The notes under the pieces: generated by a model
What the model saw: the letters and a program-made list of their open reading frames with translations, nothing else
What the model was told of the DNA's origin: nothing
The model's database searches: none
Assembly: GCF_000737515.1 (NCBI RefSeq)
Contig: NZ_CP006587.1
Span: 2,599,001 to 2,663,000 of the forward strand
DNA length: 64,000 nucleotides
Reading direction: 5' to 3'
From: Hymenobacter sp. APR13
Lineage (GTDB): Bacteria; Bacteroidota; Bacteroidia; Cytophagales; Hymenobacteraceae
Made by a program: the position numbers and the translations under genes
Shown here: one piece after another, positions 57,997-64,000 of the stretch
Position numbering within the stretch: position 1 is the first letter of the stretch
Layout of the letters: every line of letters begins with the position of its first letter

Positions 57997-60900
57997 ATGG
58001 CGTTTGCAAAAAACAAGAAACTGGTACAGGACTTCTCGAAAGTCACCATTTCGCTGGCCTCGCCCGAATCCATCCTGGAGCGGTCGAACGGTGAGGTTGT
58101 GAAACCCGAGACGATCAACTACCGGACGTACAAGCCCGAGATGGGCGGCCTGTTTTGCGAGCGGATTTTCGGTCCCGTGAAGGACTGGGAATGCCACTGC
58201 GGCAAATACAAGCGGATTCGCTACAAAGGCATCATCTGCGACCGGTGCGGCGTGGAGGTGACCGAGAAGAAAGTACGCCGGGAGCGGATGGGCCACATCG
58301 AACTGGTGGTGCCCGTTGCGCACATCTGGTACTTCAAGTCCCTGCCCAATAAAATCGGCTATCTGCTGGGCCTGCCCACCAAGAAGCTTGATCAGATTAT
58401 CTATTACGAGCGGTACGTAGTCGTTCAGCCCGGCGTATTGGGCGACGAAGGCGTGCAGCAGCTCGACTTCCTCACCGAAGACGAATACCTCGACATCATC
58501 GACAAGCTCCCCCGGGAGAACCAGATGCTGCCGAACGAGGACCCCAACAAGTTCATCGCCCGCATGGGTGCTGATGCCCTGCAACTCCTGTTGGAGCGCA
58601 TCAATCTGGACGAGCTGAGCTACTCGCTGCGTGACTCTGCCGCCCACGAAACCTCGCAGCAGCGTAAAGCTGAGGCGTTGAAGCGTCTGCGTGTAGTAGA
58701 AGCGTTCCGCGACGCCTCGACCCGCATTGAGAACAAGCCTGAGTGGATGGTAATCCGCATGGTGCCGGTGATTCCACCGGAGCTGCGCCCACTCGTTCCA
58801 CTGGACGGTGGCCGTTTCGCTACCTCCGACCTGAACGACCTGTACCGTCGCGTCATCATCCGCAACAACCGCCTCAAGCGCCTGATCGAAATCAAGGCTC
58901 CGGAAGTGATTCTGCGGAACGAGAAGCGTATGCTGCAGGAAGCTGTGGATTCGCTGTTCGACAACTCGCGTAAGGTGAATGCCGTGCGCGCCGAAGGCAA
59001 CCGCGCCCTGAAGTCGCTGTCCGATATGCTGAAAGGCAAGCAGGGCCGCTTCCGTCAGAACCTGCTCGGTAAGCGTGTCGACTACTCGGGTCGTTCGGTA
59101 ATTGTGGTAGGTCCTGAGCTGAAACTGCACGAGTGCGGTCTGCCCAAGAACATGGCGGCCGAGCTGTTCAAGCCGTTCATCATCCGCAAGCTCATCGAGC
59201 GCGGCATCGTGAAAACGGTGAAGTCGGCCAAGAAAATCGTGGACCGCAAGGACGCTGTTGTTTGGGACATCTTGGAGAACGTGCTGAAAGGCCACCCAGT
59301 GCTTCTGAACCGGGCTCCTACGCTTCACCGTCTGGGTATCCAGGCCTTCCAGCCGCGCCTCATAGAGGGCAAGGCTATCCAGCTGCACCCGCTTGTTTGT
59401 ACGGCCTTCAACGCTGACTTTGACGGTGACCAGATGGCTGTGCACGTTCCCCTGGGACCGGCCGCTATCCTGGAAGCCTCCATGCTCATGCTGGCGTCGC
59501 ACAACATCCTGAACCCCGCCAACGGCGCGCCGATTGCGGTACCGTCGCAGGACATGGTTCTGGGTCTGTACTACGTGACCAAAGGCAAGCGCAGCACCGA
59601 CGACGAGAAGATCCAGGGCGAAGGCCGCATCTTCTACTCCGACGAAGAGGTGGTGATTGCCATCAACGAAGGTCAGCTGTCGAAGCACGCCTACATCAAG
59701 GTGCGCACGCAGGTTCGCGACGAGGACGATAACCTCGTAACGAAGATCATCGAGACGGTAGCCGGCCGCGTGCTGTTCAACCAGCTCGTACCAACCGAAG
59801 TAGGTTTCGTGGATGAGCTGCTGACCAAGAAAAAGCTGCAGCAGATCATTTCGATGGTGTTCAAGCGGACCGGCATGGCCCGCACCGCACAGTTCCTCGA
59901 CGACATCAAGACGCTGGGCTTCCAGTCGGCTTACAAAGGTGGTCTGTCGATGGGTCTGGGCGACATCCAGATTCCGAAAGAGAAGGATGCCCTGGTTCTG
60001 CAAGCGCAGAACGACGTGAAGGCCGTTACTCAGAACTACCAGATGGGTCTGATTACCGACAACGAGCGTTACAACCAGGTTATCGACATCTGGACCCGCA
60101 TCAACAACCAAATCACCGAAACCCTCATGGGTCGTCTTGAAAAAGAAGACCAGGGCTTCAACTCGATTTACATGATGATGCACTCCGGTGCCCGTGGTTC
60201 GCGTGAGCAGATTCGTCAGCTCGGCGGTATGCGGGGTCTGATGGCCAAGCCACAGAAGTCGCTGCAGGGTTCGGTAGGTGAGATTATCGAAAACCCGATT
60301 CTGTCTAACTTCAAAGAAGGCCTCGATGTAATCGAGTACTTCATCTCGACCCACGGTGCCCGTAAGGGTCTGGCCGACACCGCGCTGAAGACGGCTGACG
60401 CCGGCTACCTGACGCGTCGTCTGGTAGACGTATCGCAGGACGTAATCGTAAACGAAAACGACTGCGGCACGCTGCGGGGCATCGAAACCTTCGCGTTGAA
60501 AGACAACGAGGACGTGGTAGAGCCGCTGGCAGAGCGTATCTTGGGCCGCGTAGCTGTTCACGACATCGTGGATCCGCTGACCGACGAAGTAATTCTGACG
60601 GCCGGTACGGAAATCACCGAGGACATCACCCGTCGCATTGATGCTACGGCTATCGAGTCGGTGGAAATCCGTTCGGTACTGACTTGCGAAAGCAAGCGCG
60701 GTATCTGCGCCAAGTGCTACGGCCGCAACCTGTCGTCAGGCCGCATGGTGCAGAAAGGTGAGGCTGTTGGCGTAATTGCTGCGCAGTCCATCGGCGAGCC
60801 TGGTACCCAGCTCACGCTGCGTACCTTCCACGTAGGTGGTACGGCTTCCAACATTGCCGTTGAAGCCAGCCTGAAAGCCAAGTTCGCCGGCGTAATCGAG

Positions 60901-62349
60901 TTCGAAGACATCCGTACCGTGGAAACCGCCAACGCCGACGGCGAGATGGTGAAAGTGGTAATGGGTCGTTCGGGCGAGATTCGCATCGTGGAGAAAGGCA
61001 CTGGCAAGGTGTTCATCTCCAACCACGTTCCGTACGGCTCGTTCCTGCTCGTGGACGAAGGCCAGGAGGTGGAGAAAGGCGCCGAGCTGAACAACTGGGA
61101 CCCCTACAACGCCGTTATTCTGGCCGAGTTTGATGGTACCATTCAGTACGATGCCATCACCGAGGGTATCACCTACCGCGAGGAGTCGGACGAACAGACC
61201 GGTCACCGCGAGAAAGTGATTATCGAATCGAAGGCTAAGGATCAGAACCCGGCCATCATCGTTCGTCCCGGCAAAAAAGGGGATGTGGAAGGCCAGAAAG
61301 CATACAGCATTCCGGTAGGCTCCCACCTCAACGTCGAGAACGGCGAGAAAATCAAGGCTGGTCAGATTCTGGCCAAGATTCCGCGTGCCGTGGGCAAAAC
61401 CCGCGACATCACCGGTGGTCTGCCCCGCGTTACGGAGCTCTTCGAAGCCCGTAACCCTTCGAACCCGGCTGTAGTAGCTGAAATCGACGGCGTAGTAACC
61501 TATGGTACCGTGAAGCGTGGCAACCGCGAAATCTTCGTGGAGTCGAAAGACGGTGTTAAGAAGAAGTACATGGTGCCGCTGTCGAAGCACATTCTGGTGC
61601 AGGACAACGACTTCATCCGCGCTGGCTCGCCGCTGTCGGATGGCGCCATCACGCCTTCCGACATCCTGAGCATTCAGGGCCCCGGCGCCGTGCAGGAATA
61701 CCTCGTGAACGAGATTCAGGAAGTATACCGCTTGCAGGGTGTGAAAATCAACGATAAGCACATCGAGGTGGTCGTTCGCCAGATGATGCAGAAAGTTGTG
61801 ATTCTCGACGCCGGCGACACGACGTTCCTGGAGCACCAGGTAATCGACAAAATCGTGTTCATGGAGGAAAACGATACCATCATCGACATGAAGGTGGTAA
61901 CGAACTCCGGCGACTCGACCAACCTGAAGCCCGGCCAGATTGTAACGGCTCGTCGCCTGCGCGACGAGAACAGCAGCCTGCGCCGCCGCGACCTAGCCCT
62001 AGTGGAAGTGCGCGACGCACAGCCTTCGGTATCCCGTCCAACGCTGCAGGGTATCACCCAGGCGTCGCTGGGCACCCAGTCGTTCATCTCGGCTGCCTCC
62101 TTCCAGGAGACGACCAAGGTGCTGTCGGAAGCCGCCATCCGTGGCAAGGCCGACGAACTGCTGGGCCTGAAGGAGAACGTAATCGTAGGTCACCTCATTC
62201 CGGCCGGTACCGGTCTGCGCGAATACACGCGTCAGATCGTGGGCTCGAAAGAGGAGTTGGAGGCCCAACAGGCCGCCAAAGCCGACGAGACGCCTGCGCC
62301 TACCAAGCGCCCCGCCCGTGCCTCGCGCCGCGAGTCCGTTTCGGAGTAA
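57997..62349 (+). CDS. rpoC: RNA polymerase subunit beta-prime
   Basis: 1450 residues. N-terminal zinc ribbon ([20 protein letters not shown], about residues 64-83), the catalytic Mg site [12 protein letters not shown] (about 471-482), bridge and trigger helices around [20 protein letters not shown] (about 726-745), and a second zinc site with [14 protein letters not shown] (about 895-908). A Pro/Ala/Arg-rich tail ends it. Cotranscription with rpoB is uncertain because of the hairpin between. Confidence 0.98.
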   Translation: MAFAKNKKLVQDFSKVTISLASPESILERSNGEVVKPETINYRTYKPEMGGLFCERIFGPVKDWECHCGKYKRIRYKGIICDRCGVEVTEKKVRRERMGHIELVVPVAHIWYFKSLPNKIGYLLGLPTKKLDQIIYYERYVVVQPGVLGDEGVQQLDFLTEDEYLDIIDKLPRENQMLPNEDPNKFIARMGADALQLLLERINLDELSYSLRDSAAHETSQQRKAEALKRLRVVEAFRDASTRIENKPEWMVIRMVPVIPPELRPLVPLDGGRFATSDLNDLYRRVIIRNNRLKRLIEIKAPEVILRNEKRMLQEAVDSLFDNSRKVNAVRAEGNRALKSLSDMLKGKQGRFRQNLLGKRVDYSGRSVIVVGPELKLHECGLPKNMAAELFKPFIIRKLIERGIVKTVKSAKKIVDRKDAVVWDILENVLKGHPVLLNRAPTLHRLGIQAFQPRLIEGKAIQLHPLVCTAFNADFDGDQMAVHVPLGPAAILEASMLMLASHNILNPANGAPIAVPSQDMVLGLYYVTKGKRSTDDEKIQGEGRIFYSDEEVVIAINEGQLSKHAYIKVRTQVRDEDDNLVTKIIETVAGRVLFNQLVPTEVGFVDELLTKKKLQQIISMVFKRTGMARTAQFLDDIKTLGFQSAYKGGLSMGLGDIQIPKEKDALVLQAQNDVKAVTQNYQMGLITDNERYNQVIDIWTRINNQITETLMGRLEKEDQGFNSIYMMMHSGARGSREQIRQLGGMRGLMAKPQKSLQGSVGEIIENPILSNFKEGLDVIEYFISTHGARKGLADTALKTADAGYLTRRLVDVSQDVIVNENDCGTLRGIETFALKDNEDVVEPLAERILGRVAVHDIVDPLTDEVILTAGTEITEDITRRIDATAIESVEIRSVLTCESKRGICAKCYGRNLSSGRMVQKGEAVGVIAAQSIGEPGTQLTLRTFHVGGTASNIAVEASLKAKFAGVIEFEDIRTVETANADGEMVKVVMGRSGEIRIVEKGTGKVFISNHVPYGSFLLVDEGQEVEKGAELNNWDPYNAVILAEFDGTIQYDAITEGITYREESDEQTGHREKVIIESKAKDQNPAIIVRPGKKGDVEGQKAYSIPVGSHLNVENGEKIKAGQILAKIPRAVGKTRDITGGLPRVTELFEARNPSNPAVVAEIDGVVTYGTVKRGNREIFVESKDGVKKKYMVPLSKHILVQDNDFIRAGSPLSDGAITPSDILSIQGPGAVQEYLVNEIQEVYRLQGVKINDKHIEVVVRQMMQKVVILDAGDTTFLEHQVIDKIVFMEENDTIIDMKVVTNSGDSTNLKPGQIVTARRLRDENSSLRRRDLALVEVRDAQPSVSRPTLQGITQASLGTQSFISAASFQETTKVLSEAAIRGKADELLGLKENVIVGHLIPAGTGLREYTRQIVGSKEELEAQQAAKADETPAPTKRPARASRRESVSE

Positions 62350-62372
62350 GTTCGTAGTTGCTTAAGTAAGAG

Positions 62373-62405
62373 AAGCCGGCCGGAGAAATCCGGCCGGCTT
62401 TTTCT
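62373..62405 (+). terminator. Terminator of rpoC
   Basis: 12-base perfect arms (62373-62384, 62389-62400) with a GAAA loop and a following T-run. Confidence 0.9.
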
Positions 62406-62466
62406 TTTTCGGTAGTTTTAACCATTCGGCCCACTAACACGGCAGCCGTTCCCGTAAACTCTTCCA

Positions 62467-62811
62467 ATGAACCAACCCAACCACCCCGACGCCGACGCGG
62501 CCCAGCCGCAAGACCCCAACGCCATCAACATCGAGCTGTCGGAAGACATTGCCGAGGGCGAGTACGCCAACCTGGCCATGATTGCGCACAGCAGCAGCGA
62601 ATTCGTCATCGACTTCATCCGGCTGATGCCGGGCGTGCCGAAGGCCAGAGTGAAGGCGCGCATCATCCTCACGCCCGAGCACGCCAAGCGCCTGCAGGCC
62701 GCTTTGGCCGAAAACCTGGAGCGCTACGAGCAGGCCAACGGCCCCATCAAGCAGCAAAACGACTCGCCGATGTACCCGATGGGCTTCGGTGGGAAGATAG
62801 GGGAGGCGTAA
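62467..62811 (+). CDS. DUF3467 domain protein
   Basis: 114 residues. DUF3467 core: INIELSEDIAEGEYANLAMI, then HSSSEFVIDFIRLMPGVPKA and VKARIILTPEHAKRLQAALA (about residues 19-82). The gene regularly follows rpoC in Bacteroidota; its role is unknown, though the place suggests a link to transcription. It is soluble and short, with its own terminator at 62835. Confidence 0.9.
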   Translation: MNQPNHPDADAAQPQDPNAINIELSEDIAEGEYANLAMIAHSSSEFVIDFIRLMPGVPKARVKARIILTPEHAKRLQAALAENLERYEQANGPIKQQNDSPMYPMGFGGKIGEA

Positions 62812-62834
62812 TAATTCGAATAGTACCACGTAGG

Positions 62835-62875
62835 TCAGGGCTTTTATCGGGAAGATAGAAGCCCTGGCTTTTTTA
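62835..62875 (+). terminator. Terminator of the DUF3467 gene
   Basis: Arms TCAGGGCTTTTATC and GATAGAAGCCCTGG (wobble pairs) followed by CTTTTTT. Confidence 0.85.
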
Positions 62876-63019
62876 GGTGCAATTGGTACGCCGTGGAATC
62901 CGACGGACAACGGGAATCCACGACTGGCAGCGGCTGTTGGCGTAGGAAGGTGAATTTTGGGCTTGCAGGGCGCTTAAAACCGCACCGGACGATTACCTAA
63001 AACAAACTATTCCAACTCG

Positions 63020-63051
63020 TTTGCTATTTCACCCTGACTTTTCTACCTTTG
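63020..63051 (+). promoter_or_regulatory. Promoter of the rpsL operon
   Basis: TTTGC at 63020-63024, a 19-base spacer, TACCTTTGC from 63044: both elements match the Bacteroidota consensus. It is the best promoter in the window, 49 bases before rpsL. Confidence 0.8.
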
Positions 63052-63099
63052 CAAGCCTAATTTTTGGGAGAGAACCCTCCTTGACAAAACATTCCGTAG

Positions 63100-63522
63100 A
63101 TGCCTACCATCAACCAGTTAGTACGAAAAGGCCGCGAGAAGCTGACGACGAAGTCGAAGTCGCCGGCTCTTGACTCGTGCCCGCAGCGCCGTGGCGTTTG
63201 CACCCGTGTGTACACCACCACGCCTAAGAAGCCGAACTCGGCTATGCGTAAAGTGGCCCGTGTGCGCCTCACCAACGGCAAAGAAGTTAACGCCTACATT
63301 CCCGGTGAAGGCCACAACCTGCAGGAGCACAGCATCGTGCTGATTCGTGGTGGTCGTGTGAAAGACCTTCCCGGTGTGCGTTACCACATCATCCGTGGTG
63401 CTCTTGACACCGCTGGTGTTAACGGCCGTACGCAGCGCCGCTCGAAGTACGGTGCCAAGCGTCCGAAGCCAGGCCAGGCTGCTCCAGCCGGCAAAGGCGC
63501 TCCTGCTAAGAAGAAAAAGTAA
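63100..63522 (+). CDS. rpsL: Ribosomal protein S12
   Basis: 140 residues. [20 protein letters not shown] at the start, the decoding-centre loop [20 protein letters not shown] (about residues 40-59; Lys of the streptomycin site present), and [20 protein letters not shown] (about 87-106). The Lys-rich C-terminal extension ([10 protein letters not shown]) is a common Bacteroidota variant. It heads the str operon. Confidence 0.98.
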   Translation: MPTINQLVRKGREKLTTKSKSPALDSCPQRRGVCTRVYTTTPKKPNSAMRKVARVRLTNGKEVNAYIPGEGHNLQEHSIVLIRGGRVKDLPGVRYHIIRGALDTAGVNGRTQRRSKYGAKRPKPGQAAPAGKGAPAKKKK

Positions 63523-63608
63523 TTGAAACCGAGTGAGGTAGCGCGCAGTGCTGGATAGCACATGGTTCTTATCCCACTTGCCCGCTGCCTCAGCTCATTT
63601 CTACACCC

Positions 63609-64000
63609 ATGAGAAAGTCAAAACCAAAGAAGCGCATCCTCCTGCCCGACCCCAAGTTCAAGGAGACGCTGGTTACCCGTTTCGTCAACTACATGATGTA
63701 CGACGGGAAGAAAAACCTTGCCTACACCATTTTCTACGATGCCTGCGAGCTTGTTGAGCAGCGCACCAAGGAAAGCGGCGTGGAGATGTGGCGCAAAGCC
63801 CTCAACAACGTAATGCCGACCGTAGAAGTGAAGAGCCGCCGCGTAGGTGGTGCTACCTTCCAGGTTCCGATCGAAGTACGTCCTGACCGTCGTATTGCTG
63901 TTGGCTCGAAGTGGCTGATTCAGTACGCTCGTCGTCGTGGCGAAAAGACCATGAAGGACAAGCTGGCTGGCGAAATCATCGCCGCTGCGAAAGGTGAAGG
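63609..64000 (+). CDS. rpsG: Ribosomal protein S7, 3' end cut by window
   Basis: 130 full codons visible from ATG 63609 ([17 protein letters not shown]); the gene runs past the window. Landmarks [39 protein letters not shown] and [20 protein letters not shown] are those of S7, a primary 16S rRNA head-binding protein. It follows rpsL by 86 bases; fusA is expected next. Confidence 0.97.
   Translation, partial: MRKSKPKKRILLPDPKFKETLVTRFVNYMMYDGKKNLAYTIFYDACELVEQRTKESGVEMWRKALNNVMPTVEVKSRRVGGATFQVPIEVRPDRRIAVGSKWLIQYARRRGEKTMKDKLAGEIIAAAKGE

Noticed and set aside
57988..60561. An 857-codon minus-strand open frame opposite rpoC
   Set aside because: Codon-bias shadow of rpoC; no domain features. 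The same holds for the long frames opposite the TonB receptor (4332-5987), rpoB (54824-57001) and the sensor kinase (16076-17998).

Overview
The window looks like a chromosomal segment from a GC-rich member of the Bacteroidota, most probably Hymenobacter or a close relative in the Cytophagales. This is inference from gene content and signals, not a database match. Supporting signs are Bacteroidota-type promoters (TAnnTTTG, sometimes with TTG about 19 bases upstream), a sigma factor next to a membrane/beta-barrel protein, a type IX secretion tail, lipoproteins with [L/V][S/T/A][A/S]C lipoboxes, a TonB receptor of the OMP_b-brl_3 type, a DUF3467 gene behind rpoC, and the short mirrored repeats common between genes in this group. 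Both ends are cut inside genes: a TraB/GumN protein at the left and rpsG at the right.

Bases 1-12300 hold mixed housekeeping and envelope genes: TraB/GumN, a spermidine-synthase-like methyltransferase, a DedA protein, aroE, a large TonB-dependent outer-membrane protein, wrbA, a sigma factor/transmembrane beta-barrel/lipoprotein operon, and uvrB. Bases 12300-15960 are worn: a tRNA 3' half, a YHS-domain fragment, an ABC ATPase fragment and two broken reading frames surround an intact pair, an AztD-like zinc-binding lipoprotein and a Fur/Zur-type regulator with palindromic operator candidates between them. Bases 15960-20210 carry a seven-PAS histidine kinase and a single-domain response regulator.

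Bases 20500-31750 hold a tRNA-Gly, small membrane proteins, a GNAT acetyltransferase, a catalytically degenerate hydrolase-like lipoprotein, a B12-binding radical SAM protein carrying a palindromic repeat captured in frame, an AraC regulator with a metal-binding-like CxxC front end, and a complete cobalamin uptake unit (cobalamin riboswitch, btuB, btuG-like lipoprotein). Bases 31100-43300 have a DNA glycosylase, a methyltransferase, a DUF4397 lipoprotein, ahcY, a doubly broken membrane-protein gene, an SDR, a short T9SS-tail protein, an LPS/O-antigen set (GT2, GT9, O-antigen ligase), an ECF sigma/anti-sigma pair, gmk and nadD.

From 43300 to the end the window is core information processing: frr-pyrH-BCCP on the minus strand, an M1 aminopeptidase with HEAT-like repeats, tRNA-Tyr/Gly/Thr, tuf, tRNA-Trp, secE, nusG, rplK, rplA, rplJ, rplL, rpoB, rpoC, a DUF3467 gene, rpsL and rpsG. 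These translation genes use T-ending codons (GGT, CGT, GCT) far more than the C/G-ending usage elsewhere, as expected for highly expressed genes.

I saw no CRISPR array, intact insertion sequence, prophage, or recognisable defence system. The most unusual items are the repeat captured inside the radical SAM gene, the AztD/Zur locus beside fragments of other metal-handling genes, and the gene whose product seems to join an inner-membrane anchor to an outer-membrane barrel.
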